A DNA stretch of 64,000 nt from the NCBI GenBank assembly GCA_002347035.1, contig DEAM01000005.1, positions 1 through 64,000 of the forward strand, in the 5' to 3' direction. The position numbers and the translations under genes were made by a program. Shown here in pieces: positions 44,501 through 53,587 of this stretch (positions are counted from its first letter, which is position 1; the number at the start of each line of letters is the position of its first letter). This DNA is from Gemmatimonadales bacterium UBA2982 (GTDB lineage Bacteria > Gemmatimonadota > Gemmatimonadetes > Longimicrobiales > Gaopeijiaceae). Below the pieces are notes generated by a model. It had not been told where the DNA came from and did not search any database. It saw nothing but the letters and a program-made list of their open reading frames with translations.

Positions 44501-45742
44501 GTGCAAGCCTGGGAAGGAATTACACTCGCGTTCCAGCAGATCTGGACCCAAAAGCTTAAGAGCTTCTTCTCCCTTTTGGGAGTCACCCTTGGTGTGATGT
44601 TCTTGATTGTTGTCGTGACGGTCATCGAAGGGCTCGATGTTTACGTCCGGGAGGACCTGACCTCCCAAATCTTCGGGGTGAATACGGTGACCCTGACGCG
44701 GCAGGAACAGGTTCAGATCAACCTGAGTCGCGAGGAGCGTCGTGCACTCAGACGACGTCCCCGCCTCTACTTTGCGGACGCGGATGCATTACGTGAGCGT
44801 CTATCTGTCCCAGCACGGATCGTGGTGGAAAATACCACCTCAGCCAGTGCGGTTGGAGACAACGGAACAGCTGTGAATGGAGTCAATATCACAGGTGCAT
44901 CTTCGGAAGTCTTCGTACTTCGTGACCTGGAAGTCGTCGAAGGTCGACCATTCACGCCACAGGAAGAAGAGGCTGGTGCCCCCGTCATCGTCATCGGATC
45001 CGAAACCGCAGATGTGGTCTTCCAGAACGTCTCTCCAATAGGGAGAACGCTTCGCATCCGAGGCTTCCCTTATAGAGTCATCGGGGTCCTGGAGGAGCGT
45101 GGCTCGATGTTTGGTCGATCACTAGACAATCTTGTCTACGCGCCTGCTCGTTCACCCATCCAATCGATCACATCCCCTCGAGGCGTTGTAGAGAGCATCA
45201 TTATTCAGACCCTTGACTCCGACCGACTCCGAGAAGCACAAATGGAGGTCGAAGGGATTATGCGAGCCCGCCGAGGCTTGCGCCCCACGGAAAACACAGA
45301 CTTTGCGCTAGAAACGGCAGATGAAGCCATCGCTTTCTGGGATAACATCTCCCGCATGCTTTTCACGATTCTCCCAATGTTCGTATCGATTGCCTTGGTG
45401 GTCGGGGGCATCGTGATCATGAATATCATGCTGGTTTCAGTGATGGAAAGAACACGTGAAATCGGCGTACGCAAAGCTATCGGAGCACGTCGGCGCGATA
45501 TCCTTACCCAGGTGATCATTGAATCGGCTACCTTGGCAACAGTCGGTGCAGTCTTCGGTGTCGGCGTTGGAATTGGGATCGCACAGATCGTTGCAGCCGT
45601 ATCACCGATGCCAGCAGCAGTCGCCCCTCTATGGATAGCCATTGGGGTCGGCCTGGGACTCACAGTTGGTGTAGTCGCAGGGGTCTACCCAGCTTCTAGG
45701 GCCTCGAAACTCGATCCTGTAGACGCGCTCCGTTATGAGTGA
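44501..45742 (+). CDS. ABC transporter permease, MacB/FtsX type (first copy)
   Basis: A 413-residue permease: N-terminal membrane helix (about 20-40), a large periplasmic MacB-type domain (about 45-275) and three C-terminal membrane helices in the FtsX domain, with VMERTREIGVRKAIGARRRDI, the loop that contacts the ATPase, and the terminal YPASRASKLDPVDALRYE. The start is GTG at 44501. It has no nucleotide-binding domain, unlike MacB. It overlaps the second permease by 8 bases, consistent with a heterodimeric transporter. Confidence 0.92.
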   Translation: MQAWEGITLAFQQIWTQKLKSFFSLLGVTLGVMFLIVVVTVIEGLDVYVREDLTSQIFGVNTVTLTRQEQVQINLSREERRALRRRPRLYFADADALRERLSVPARIVVENTTSASAVGDNGTAVNGVNITGASSEVFVLRDLEVVEGRPFTPQEEEAGAPVIVIGSETADVVFQNVSPIGRTLRIRGFPYRVIGVLEERGSMFGRSLDNLVYAPARSPIQSITSPRGVVESIIIQTLDSDRLREAQMEVEGIMRARRGLRPTENTDFALETADEAIAFWDNISRMLFTILPMFVSIALVVGGIVIMNIMLVSVMERTREIGVRKAIGARRRDILTQVIIESATLATVGAVFGVGVGIGIAQIVAAVSPMPAAVAPLWIAIGVGLGLTVGVVAGVYPASRASKLDPVDALRYE

Positions 45743-47024
45743 CTCGCGTGGGCATCCACGAGCTTCAGGCCTGTCCGCCCTCGGCGAAGGCATTGCTATC
45801 GCATGGGACGCAATCACAGCAAACAAGATCCGGTCGATCTTAACAATGTTAGGCGTTGCAGTCGGCGTCTCTGTCGTTGTTGCAATTGCAGCCCTAATAA
45901 CAGGTCTTCGAAGCGAAGTAATGGGGTCCATTGAATCCGCTGGCCCCAACAATTTTGTCGTCACTCGTATTGATTTTACCGCTGTCCAGATCGCAGGTGA
46001 TGGAACGGGCCGTCCGCCATGGTGGAATCGTCCAGCGATCGAACCTGAAGAAATGCAACGGATTACCCAGATACCCTCTGTCCAAGAGGCACTCTATGCG
46101 TTCGACTTCCAAGTTGACTTAGGTTTTGAGAATCAGGAAGTCGAAAATGTATTTGGGAGAGGCTTCTCATCCGGATGGCCGGTATATCAGCCAGGTGAAT
46201 TCATCGCGGGTCGAGATTTCACACCAGCAGAGGTTCAGCAAACTCGGGCTGTAGTCGTCATTACTGCATCGTTAGCCGAAGAGCTTTTTGGCCAGAGAGA
46301 TCCGATCGGAAGACGGATCCGAGTGTTAAACTCTTGGCGCGGCACTCAGGAGCCCTTTACAGTGATCGGGGTTATGGAGCCAGCCGAAAATATTTTTTCT
46401 ACGGCGTTCCAGTACTTCGCAGTTTTCCCCTGGACAGCAGCCGTGAAGCGACTCCGACAAAATCCGTGGCAAGCTCAAATTCTTGTTGTGCCGAGGGACT
46501 CCGTGGATACCAGTCGAGCGCAAGACGACGTGGTCGCGGTAATGCGGGGGACGCGTGGACTAGGGCCGAGTGACGAGAATAATTTTGCAGTCATGACATC
46601 TGCTCAGATGATAGACATGTTCAACCAACTCACCGCTCTCTTTTTTCTTGTCATCCTGCTTCTGGCTTCAGTGGGTCTCCTGGTTGGAGGAGTAGGTGTC
46701 ATCGGCATTATGCTCATATCTGTGACTGAGAGGACACGCGAAATCGGAGTCAGAAAGGCTTTGGGCGCCACCCGAAGGGAGATTCTTTGGCAATTCTTGG
46801 TTGAAGCTTCAGTTTTGACTTGTCTGGGAGCAGGCATAGGTATGTCCATTGGGTACGGGATGGCAAAAGGAGTCGCATATTGGACACCGCTTCCGGCTGA
46901 GATTCCGCTCTGGGCTGTGGGAACAGCACTCGGAATGGCGGCGCTGACTGGTATGCTCTTCGGTCTACTGCCCGCCTATCGCGCTAGCCGTCTGGAGCCA
47001 GTCGACGCTCTACGTTACGAATGA
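45735..47024 (+). CDS. ABC transporter permease, MacB/FtsX type (second copy)
   Basis: A 429-residue paralogue of the preceding permease with the same plan: N-terminal helix (about 33-53), periplasmic domain, FtsX helices with VTERTREIGVRKALGATRREI and the terminal YRASRLEPVDALRYE. The short soluble N-terminus begins at ATG 45735 inside the end of the first permease. The two copies are diverged in the periplasmic domain, so this is an old duplication. No ABC ATPase gene is adjacent; the ATPase must be supplied from elsewhere. Confidence 0.92.
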   Translation: MSDSRGHPRASGLSALGEGIAIAWDAITANKIRSILTMLGVAVGVSVVVAIAALITGLRSEVMGSIESAGPNNFVVTRIDFTAVQIAGDGTGRPPWWNRPAIEPEEMQRITQIPSVQEALYAFDFQVDLGFENQEVENVFGRGFSSGWPVYQPGEFIAGRDFTPAEVQQTRAVVVITASLAEELFGQRDPIGRRIRVLNSWRGTQEPFTVIGVMEPAENIFSTAFQYFAVFPWTAAVKRLRQNPWQAQILVVPRDSVDTSRAQDDVVAVMRGTRGLGPSDENNFAVMTSAQMIDMFNQLTALFFLVILLLASVGLLVGGVGVIGIMLISVTERTREIGVRKALGATRREILWQFLVEASVLTCLGAGIGMSIGYGMAKGVAYWTPLPAEIPLWAVGTALGMAALTGMLFGLLPAYRASRLEPVDALRYE

Positions 47025-47043
47025 TCGAAAAAAGGATTGACGT

Positions 47044-47769
47044 GTGACTAAGCCACTTGACCTGCTCGCGATAATGGCGCATCCCGACGATGCAGAACTT
47101 TGCTGTGGTGGCACCCTGATCAAAGCTGCAAACGCCGGCAAGCGCGTCGGCATCTTAGACCTCACTGCAGGAGAGATGGGAAGTTCAGGTACAGTTGAAA
47201 TGCGTGCTCGTGAGGCAAGCCACGCTGCACAAATCATGGGTCTGGTCGAGCGTCGTTGCGCGGGATTACTCGACTCAGCACTGGAGAACGACAACGACTC
47301 TCGCCACCGCGTTGCAGGACATCTCAGGGAGCTTCATCCGAGAGTGGTGATCGCCCAATGGAGAACAGGCCGACACCGAGACCATCGCATATCGTCAGAG
47401 CTAGTACGTGACGCTTGCTTCCTCTCCGGCCTCAAAAAACTAGATGTCGAAGGGGAGCCTTTTCGCCCATTCAAACTCGTTTACGCAACTGCATACCGTG
47501 CTGACGCGGAGCCACCGGACTTTGTCGTTGACATCACGGATCAGATTGAGCTTAAAGAAAAGGCCATGGCCGCATATGACTCACAATTCACCGGCGTGAC
47601 CGGGCTTGGGGAGATACGTCCAGGTGGCAAACGACCTTTCTACGAGCAGGTCCGTACAAAGATGGCCCACTATGGGTCATTGATCGGGGTGTCTTACGGT
47701 GAGCCGTTCCGGGTTGATGAGCCTTTCTTGGTTGAGGACGTATCATCCTTGGCTGTATCGACCTTCTGA
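47044..47769 (+). CDS. bshB1: Bacillithiol biosynthesis deacetylase BshB1-like (PIG-L family)
   Basis: A 241-residue zinc N-deacetylase. AHPDDAELCCGGTL (His13, Asp15, Asp16) and the second metal His pair region RTGRHRDHRIS (His111, Asp113, His114) are the PIG-L active site. The overall match to BshB1 (ILDLTAGEMGSSGTVEMRAREA, PDFVVDITDQIELKEKAMAAYDSQF, EPF..DEPFLV) points to deacetylation of GlcNAc-malate on the way to bacillithiol, a low-molecular-weight thiol. bshA and bshC are not in the window. The start is GTG at 47044, 19 bases after the second permease. Confidence 0.85.
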   Translation: MTKPLDLLAIMAHPDDAELCCGGTLIKAANAGKRVGILDLTAGEMGSSGTVEMRAREASHAAQIMGLVERRCAGLLDSALENDNDSRHRVAGHLRELHPRVVIAQWRTGRHRDHRISSELVRDACFLSGLKKLDVEGEPFRPFKLVYATAYRADAEPPDFVVDITDQIELKEKAMAAYDSQFTGVTGLGEIRPGGKRPFYEQVRTKMAHYGSLIGVSYGEPFRVDEPFLVEDVSSLAVSTF

Positions 47770-47778
47770 GAAAATTTA

Positions 47779-48120
47779 TCAGGCCACCCTGCAGGAGACC
47801 TCAAGCAGCAGCCGGCGCCAAGATGGCACATCTGAGCCACGTACTCGGAGAGCTCGAGCTTCCGCGACTCCCCCGCGGGATAACCAAGGCCAAAGCCAGC
47901 GTCCTATCTCCACGGGAAGATGGCCAATTGGCTCCCCTGACTCCATGTGCACCCAGACTTCCGGATCAATCTGCACTGGAGGGTCGGCTATCAACCTTAC
48001 AGTGTCACCAGCCTGGAGCATCTCCACGAATCTATCTCGACCTGCGAACACAGTGCCATGAACAGTTGAACGGAACTGTGGTGGCTGTCCTTCAGGGAAC
48101 GGCGGAGGTGTGTGTTTCAT
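47779..48120 (-). CDS. Small HIRAN-like domain protein
   Basis: A 113-residue protein (start MKHTPPPFPEGQPPQF at ATG 48120). Its core, HGTVFAGRDRFVEMLQAGDTVRLIADPPVQIDPEVWVHMESGEPIGHLP, fits the HIRAN fold pattern: a G-x-x-F-x-G strand, GD-x-V-x-L, a D-P-x-x-x-x-V segment and G-x-x-I-G-x-L-P. HIRAN domains in HLTF bind DNA 3' ends and in bacteria occur with nucleases and helicases; here it is alone. It is on the minus strand between plus-strand bshB1 (9-base tail-to-tail gap) and the cysteine desulfurase (head-to-head). Confidence 0.65.
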   Translation of the reverse strand: MKHTPPPFPEGQPPQFRSTVHGTVFAGRDRFVEMLQAGDTVRLIADPPVQIDPEVWVHMESGEPIGHLPVEIGRWLWPWLSRGGVAEARALRVRGSDVPSWRRLLLEVSCRVA

Positions 48121-48175
48121 GACTGGCGAACGAAAGACCAAATTAGTAGGGCCTGGAAACAAGGCCGGTTAAGTT

Positions 48176-49360
48176 ATGGACTGGTTAAGCACGGGCAACG
48201 TCACCATGGATCCTACCTACCTAGATTACGCAGCCACTACCCCTATGAGGGGCGAGGTGCGTGATGATATGAATGCCTATCTCAGCAAGTCGTTTGGAAA
48301 CCCTTCCAGTATCCACCACTGGGGCCGTGTAGCAGAAGGTGCTCTAGAACAAGCCCGTGATGACGTTGCTCAGGCACTGGGAGCCCATTCCTCAGAAATT
48401 TCATTCGTGCGAGGTGGCACTGAATCCGACAATATGGCAATCCTGGGCTGGTGTAGGGCCCAGAAGCTAGAGGGCCAAACCCCCTCAATTGTGGTCACTG
48501 CGGTGGAGCATCAAGCCGTGCTTGAGGCCGCGATGAGTGCAGAGGCCTTAGGAGAAGCTTTGGTCACCAGGATCGAAGTTTCGGTTGAAGCCGGTATTGA
48601 TTTGGACACAATTCGAAAAAGTACTAGCCCTGGCCCGGCAATCGTATCGGTGATGTGGGTAAATAATGAAACGGGGTTGATACTCCCAGTCCGTAACGTA
48701 GCTAACGCGCTTGACGGAACTAAAGGGATTTTGCATTCGGATGCCGCTCAGGCAATTGGCAAAGTGCCCGTTAATGTATGTGATACTTCAGTCGACCTAC
48801 TATCAGCGACGGGGCACAAGATCTACGGACCGAAAGGAACAGGAATCTTGTTTATCAGGGATGGAGTTACGGTAGCCCCTCTTATTCACGGCGGTGGGCA
48901 AGAACGCGGTCTGCGTCCGGGCACCCAAGACGTTGCCGGAGCGGTCGGTTTTGCTACCGCAATGAAGCTCGCGATAAAAGAGCAGGAGCCTGAAGCAGTC
49001 CGATTAAAGAGGTTGCGCAACCGTATGGAATTGGCACTTAGTAAACAGCTTACAGGAGTGCGGATTAATGGATGTGAGTGGGCTCGAGCCCCTCACATCC
49101 TAAGTATCGGAGTTAATGGAATTGATGATGGTAACCAGCTATTAGTGGCTCTCGACCTCGAAGGCATCGCTGTCTCCGGTGGATCAGCCTGCTCAAGTGG
49201 TGCAAGAAAATCAAGCCATGTCATAGCTGCGCTATATGGGACTGACGATCCCCATGCAACTGTGCGCTTTTCGTTCGGGCATGGAACCACAGACCAGGAT
49301 GTTGACCATGCAGTCACCGCTACCATCAGCGTAGTTGAGCGCCTAAGGGTGGCTGTGTGA
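48176..49360 (+). CDS. Cysteine desulfurase (IscS/NifS family)
   Basis: A PLP enzyme taking sulfur from cysteine as a persulfide; beside mnmA it likely supplies sulfur for tRNA 2-thiouridine. The 394-residue protein has YLDYAATTPMRGEV, GGTESDNMAILGW, the PLP-binding Lys in ATGHKIYGPKGTG (Lys215) and the persulfide Cys in GGSACSSGARKSSH (Cys339) on a NifS/IscS-type loop. ATG 48176 has an AAGG upstream; an in-frame ATG at 48206 (MDPTYLDYAA) is nearly as likely. Its stop overlaps the mnmA GTG (GTGA). Confidence 0.93.
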   Translation: MDWLSTGNVTMDPTYLDYAATTPMRGEVRDDMNAYLSKSFGNPSSIHHWGRVAEGALEQARDDVAQALGAHSSEISFVRGGTESDNMAILGWCRAQKLEGQTPSIVVTAVEHQAVLEAAMSAEALGEALVTRIEVSVEAGIDLDTIRKSTSPGPAIVSVMWVNNETGLILPVRNVANALDGTKGILHSDAAQAIGKVPVNVCDTSVDLLSATGHKIYGPKGTGILFIRDGVTVAPLIHGGGQERGLRPGTQDVAGAVGFATAMKLAIKEQEPEAVRLKRLRNRMELALSKQLTGVRINGCEWARAPHILSIGVNGIDDGNQLLVALDLEGIAVSGGSACSSGARKSSHVIAALYGTDDPHATVRFSFGHGTTDQDVDHAVTATISVVERLRVAV

Positions 49361-50463
49361 GCCAGGTCCTCGTCGCTATGTCGGGAGGAGTAGACTCCTC
49401 AGTTGCAGCAGCGATGTTAGTGGAGAGCGGATACGATGTGGTAGGAGTCACCATGAAGACCTTCTGCTACTCGGAAACCCCAAATCACGGAAAAACCTGC
49501 TGTGGCCTCGATGGTATTACAGACGCCAAAAGAGTTGCAGCCGGCCTAGGTATACCTCACTACGTCTTCGACGTAGAAGAGGATTTCACTCGAGACGTAA
49601 TTGATGACTTCGTGCGAGAGTACGCGCGAGGAAGAACACCCAACCCGTGCGTCCGGTGTAATAGTAACACCAAATTCCGAGATCTTATGAAACGAGGGCA
49701 AGCACTCGGGTGTGACCGGATTGCATCCGGTCATTATGTGAGAATTAAACATATGGAACGCAGCTCCGCGCTCTTACGGGGGAGAGATCAGACCAAGGAC
49801 CAGTCATATTTCCTCTGGGGTCTTCCCGTAGACCTTCTCCCACACCTTCTTTTTCCAGTGGGCGAACTGACAAAAGACATGGTTCGAGCACATGCTCAAT
49901 CACTTGGACTGGTGACTGCTGAAAAGCCCGAGTCCCAAGAAATTTGCTTCGTGCCAACAGGCAATTACCGCGACCTCCTTCGAGGCCGACTGGAGTCACA
50001 CCCAGCTCTCGATCCTGGTCAGATCGTCAGGCGTGACGGGCAAGTAATCGGAGAGCATGCCGGATATGCTGGCTTCACGGTCGGGCAACGAAAGGGGCTT
50101 GGAGGAGGCTTTACAGAACCCATGTTTGTGCTCGACATTCTGCCCGACACCCGGGAAGTGGTCGTTGGTACACAAGACGAGCTATACCAAGATACGGTCG
50201 TCGTAGAGGAGTTGAATTGGCTCACCGACCCTCCCCGTATTGGGACCGCTGTTTTGGTTCAGCTTCGCTACAGGGCGGCACCTGCATCAGCTACAGTCAA
50301 GGTACTGAACGATAAGCTGATCCTAGCTCTTTTAGAGCCTCAAGCTGCTGTGACACCAGGCCAGTCAGCTGTGCTTTTTGACGGTGATCGAATGATCGGC
50401 GGCGGAAGAATCACTGAGGCAGCCCCGCTTCCAGTTAGTGTCTCAGACCACTTGCTTCCTTAA
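49357..50463 (+). CDS. mnmA: tRNA-specific 2-thiouridylase MnmA
   Basis: Thiolates U34 of Lys, Glu and Gln tRNAs using sulfur relayed from the cysteine desulfurase. The 368-residue protein has the PP-loop SGGVDSSVAA (9-18), the catalytic Cys98 in NPCVRCN, the second Cys197 in ESQEICFVP and the variant segment KTCCGLDGITDAKRVA found in several phyla. The start is GTG at 49357, coupled to the desulfurase. Its last 29 bases overlap the end of dnaJ on the other strand. Confidence 0.96.
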   Translation: MSQVLVAMSGGVDSSVAAAMLVESGYDVVGVTMKTFCYSETPNHGKTCCGLDGITDAKRVAAGLGIPHYVFDVEEDFTRDVIDDFVREYARGRTPNPCVRCNSNTKFRDLMKRGQALGCDRIASGHYVRIKHMERSSALLRGRDQTKDQSYFLWGLPVDLLPHLLFPVGELTKDMVRAHAQSLGLVTAEKPESQEICFVPTGNYRDLLRGRLESHPALDPGQIVRRDGQVIGEHAGYAGFTVGQRKGLGGGFTEPMFVLDILPDTREVVVGTQDELYQDTVVVEELNWLTDPPRIGTAVLVQLRYRAAPASATVKVLNDKLILALLEPQAAVTPGQSAVLFDGDRMIGGGRITEAAPLPVSVSDHLLP

Positions 50464-51544
50464 AATCCTTCATGGCCTCCTTCTCTTCTTCGGAAAGCTC
50501 TTCAGGCACCTGAACCAAGATCTCAACATACTGATTGCCGACACGATCTTCCTTTTCTATTCCCTGACCGCTGAGTCGAAACCTTGTGCCTGATTGAGTC
50601 CCTTTCGGAATACTGAGAGCAACCTTCTTTCCAGAGACCGTCCGCACTCGGATCTTCGAGCCCAACGTAGCCTGAACAATGTTAATCGGCACTGATACGT
50701 GAATATCTAGCCCTTTGCGGATAAAAAACCGATGGAATCCTACCTTGTATGTAATGATGAGATCACCGGATGGGCCACCACCCCTACCCCTCTCACCTTG
50801 ACCCGACAAACGCACCTTCGATCCTGAATCGACCCCAGGCCTTACATTGACCTGGATTTTTCGCGGTTGCTGGACAGCGCCTTGGCCTAGGCAAGACTCA
50901 CAAATTATCTGGGGCGTTCTCCCTCGCCCAAAGCACCCAGGGCAGGGGCGATTTACGCTGAAGCCCCCCTGTCCGAATGATACTGTCCCTGTCCCGACAC
51001 ACTCATTACAACGTAAGAACTTTGTCCCTGGCTTCGCACCATCACCATCACAAGTGATGCAGTCCTCCGTGATGGCTACGTCCACAGAAATCTTTCCTCC
51101 TCGGACGGCCGTAAGAAATGGGATTTCCACTATGTACTCAACATTCTGACCCTTTTGACGCCCAGACCTATGCTCCGCATGTGGGGCACCCCTTCCCACA
51201 TCGAAAAGTGAGCTAAAGAGGTCGGATATGTTCCCAAAACCACCTTGTAGGTCGTCGAAGGAAAACCCCAGATCCCCTGGGCCAGAACCTCTTGTTTGAC
51301 CACGGTCAAAGCCTAGTCCACCAAGCCGACGTATCTGGTCATACTGTTTTCGTTTCTCTGGATCGCCCAACACCGTATAAGCCTCACCGATTTCCTTGAA
51401 TCGCTCTGCAGCCTTGTCATTATTCGGGTTCGCATCCGGATGGTGAGTCTTAGCCAATTTGCGATAAGCCTTCTTGATTTCCTCTTGGCTTGCCTTCTCG
51501 GGTACGCTGAGAACTCCATAGAAGTCCTTGCCTCCGGGCACCAT
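50435..51544 (-). CDS. dnaJ: Chaperone protein DnaJ
   Basis: Co-chaperone that stimulates DnaK ATPase and holds unfolded proteins. The 369-residue protein has the J-domain with the HPD motif (THHPDANPN, residues 33-41), a Gly/Phe-rich linker, a zinc domain with all four Cys pairs (CITCDGDG, CNECVGTG, CPGCFGRG, CESCLGQG) and two C-terminal beta domains. It follows grpE by 12 bases. dnaK is not in the window. Confidence 0.95.
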   Translation of the reverse strand: MVPGGKDFYGVLSVPEKASQEEIKKAYRKLAKTHHPDANPNNDKAAERFKEIGEAYTVLGDPEKRKQYDQIRRLGGLGFDRGQTRGSGPGDLGFSFDDLQGGFGNISDLFSSLFDVGRGAPHAEHRSGRQKGQNVEYIVEIPFLTAVRGGKISVDVAITEDCITCDGDGAKPGTKFLRCNECVGTGTVSFGQGGFSVNRPCPGCFGRGRTPQIICESCLGQGAVQQPRKIQVNVRPGVDSGSKVRLSGQGERGRGGGPSGDLIITYKVGFHRFFIRKGLDIHVSVPINIVQATLGSKIRVRTVSGKKVALSIPKGTQSGTRFRLSGQGIEKEDRVGNQYVEILVQVPEELSEEEKEAMKDFKEASGLRH

Positions 51545-51556
51545 AACTAATCCTTC

Positions 51557-52204
51557 TCAGCTGCTCTTGTAGACGCTCACCCTGGCAGGACGAACGAGGA
51601 TACCCTTGAGTGAGTAACCCTTTTGGAAGACCTGTGCGACTAAATCATCTTGGTCCTCAGATTCGGTTGGGATGCGCATGACCGCCTCCATTTCCTCTGG
51701 GTCAAAAAGGCTATCTGATGGATCTATTACCTCCACACCAGAAACCTCCAACATCCGGATGAATTTCTTCTCTACCAGGTCAACCCCTTCCATAATCCCT
51801 TCCACTGTAGCGTTGTTAAGGTCTAATTCAGCTACCCGGCTCAGATCATCTAGTACATCTAAGAACTCACCTACAATATCTGCTTGTGCCCTTGACCAAG
51901 CCCCTAATCGCTCCTGCTCTGTTCGTCTACGGAAGTTATTGAACTCCGCCACCAACCGAAGATGACGATCGTTAAGTTGGTGGAACTCTTCTCTAATATC
52001 CGAATCGCCAGAGTTGCCAAGCTCACCCTCTGCTTCTTTGAGGGCGTCGCCATCCGGCTCAGGTCCGTCTACCCCTTCAAGCTGCTCGTCCTTCTCAGCT
52101 TCCACGGGTTCATCCGCTTCCGGTATAAGCTCGGACTCAAGGCTACCCTCTGAAGTCGCGTCTTCCACGTCAGTCAGTTCTTCGTCCTTTAAAGGATCCA
52201 TCAT
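51557..52204 (-). CDS. grpE: Nucleotide exchange factor GrpE
   Basis: GrpE releases ADP from DnaK. The 215-residue protein has a long acidic disordered N-terminus (residues 1-70), the paired-helix region (LNDRHLRLVAEFNNFRRRTEQE) and the C-terminal beta domain (VAQVFQKGYSLKGILVRPARVSV). Start: ATG 52204, with GGAGAG 6 bases upstream; the next codon is also ATG. It heads grpE-dnaJ; the upstream gene is cinA rather than the repressor hrcA, and no CIRCE-type repeat is visible. Confidence 0.93.
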   Translation of the reverse strand: MMDPLKDEELTDVEDATSEGSLESELIPEADEPVEAEKDEQLEGVDGPEPDGDALKEAEGELGNSGDSDIREEFHQLNDRHLRLVAEFNNFRRRTEQERLGAWSRAQADIVGEFLDVLDDLSRVAELDLNNATVEGIMEGVDLVEKKFIRMLEVSGVEVIDPSDSLFDPEEMEAVMRIPTESEDQDDLVAQVFQKGYSLKGILVRPARVSVYKSS

Positions 52205-52290
52205 CTTGGTCTCTCCACAGCTCCTTTCTAGTCCCTCCGGTTTATCCGCACAGGATCGACGGCACAAGATACCATATGAGTCATTTTCAT

Positions 52291-53568
52291 TCAGGCTTTC
52301 ATTTCTGCATACCCGAGGCGCCGATAGAGCAACGCGAGTGCGTGCTGCGCAGCTCGTACTCGAATTGCGTCGCGGTCACCGACCAATCTCAGAAGCTGAG
52401 CTTCTACTGTTTCTTTGAGACTGACAGCAACCCAGACCGTACCAACGGGCTTCTCCAGTGTGCCTCCACCCGGACCAGCCACACCAGTTATTGCAATCCC
52501 TGTTGATGCACCTAGCCTTTCCGCAACACCACTAGCCATCTGGCAAGCAACGACTTCTGAAACTGCTCCGTTTTCAGCAATAGCTAACCGAGACACCCCG
52601 AGCTGTGAAATTTTGACCTCGTCCTGGTACGCGATTATCCCACCAAGAAATACTTCAGATGATCTGGGTTGGTCAGTAATGCGCTTGCTCAGCAGACCAC
52701 CCGTGCAGCTCTCTGCAACAGCGACTGTATCACCACGTTCGGAAAGAGTGCGATTGAGGGCCTCAGTAATATCACCGGTACTCGCCTCAAACCCCCACTT
52801 AGCAATAATCGGCTCAAGAAGATTTTCCAGCTTTGTTAACCACTCCTGTGCCTCCTCAGCATTGGCACATCTAGCGCTGATACGCAGGTCTACACCCCGT
52901 GGGTCTGGTAAGAAAGCGAGGGTCAGTGGACCCATGTCACGCGGAAGGTGCTGGCTAACTAGCTCTGAGAGGCGTGACTCCGGAATCCCAGTTGTGTGGA
53001 GCATCCGGTGATGCACAGGCTCAGTTCGTCCGTCGAACCGCTGGTTCAGCAACAATTCCAGATGTTCTTCAAATATTCCACGGAGCTCTCGAGGAACTCC
53101 GGGCAGAAGGAATACCAAAGTCGAACCCTCTTCCAACAGTAACCCTGGCGCTGTGCCGCGAGTGTTAGGGAGCACAACAGCACCTTCAGGGACTTCTGCT
53201 TGGGAGAAGTTATTGGGAGACAGCCTATAACCTCTGGATTGGAAGAATTCCTTAAGTCCCGCGAGAAGTGTCTTATCAAGACATAGCTCTAGTCCCAATA
53301 AAGACGACACCGCCTCTTTAGTGAGGTCATCAGGAGTGGGACCTAGTCCTCCGGATACTAGGACCAACTCAGCCACCTCCATCGCCGCGGAGACAGCCTC
53401 CTGAATTTCATGCTCCACATCGCCAACTGTGAATACCCGCACTACAGGAATTCCCAAGCTCCCCAAAGCCTGCGCAAGCCACGCCGCATTGGTGTCGACT
53501 GTTTCTCCATGGATGAGCTCATTACCCACCGTGACCAATGCAGCCTGAGGCGGACCAACCTGGGACAT
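52291..53568 (-). CDS. cinA: CinA family nicotinamide-nucleotide amidase
   Basis: A two-domain protein of 425 residues. The N-terminal MoaB/MogA-like domain (about 1-170) has VTVGNELIHGETVDTN, VLVSGGLGPTPDDLTKEAV and FLLPGVPREL; the C-terminal CinA domain (about 260-425) has VAVAESCTGGLLSKRITD and GIAITGVAGPGGGTLEKPVGTVWVA, the NMN deamidase site. It recycles nicotinamide mononucleotide and acts on ADP-ribose. ATG 53568 starts MSQVGPPQAALVTVGNE; a longer reading lies within the pgsA end. Confidence 0.94.
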   Translation of the reverse strand: MSQVGPPQAALVTVGNELIHGETVDTNAAWLAQALGSLGIPVVRVFTVGDVEHEIQEAVSAAMEVAELVLVSGGLGPTPDDLTKEAVSSLLGLELCLDKTLLAGLKEFFQSRGYRLSPNNFSQAEVPEGAVVLPNTRGTAPGLLLEEGSTLVFLLPGVPRELRGIFEEHLELLLNQRFDGRTEPVHHRMLHTTGIPESRLSELVSQHLPRDMGPLTLAFLPDPRGVDLRISARCANAEEAQEWLTKLENLLEPIIAKWGFEASTGDITEALNRTLSERGDTVAVAESCTGGLLSKRITDQPRSSEVFLGGIIAYQDEVKISQLGVSRLAIAENGAVSEVVACQMASGVAERLGASTGIAITGVAGPGGGTLEKPVGTVWVAVSLKETVEAQLLRLVGDRDAIRVRAAQHALALLYRRLGYAEMKA

Positions 53569-53587
53569 CCTTATGAAGTATCCCTGT

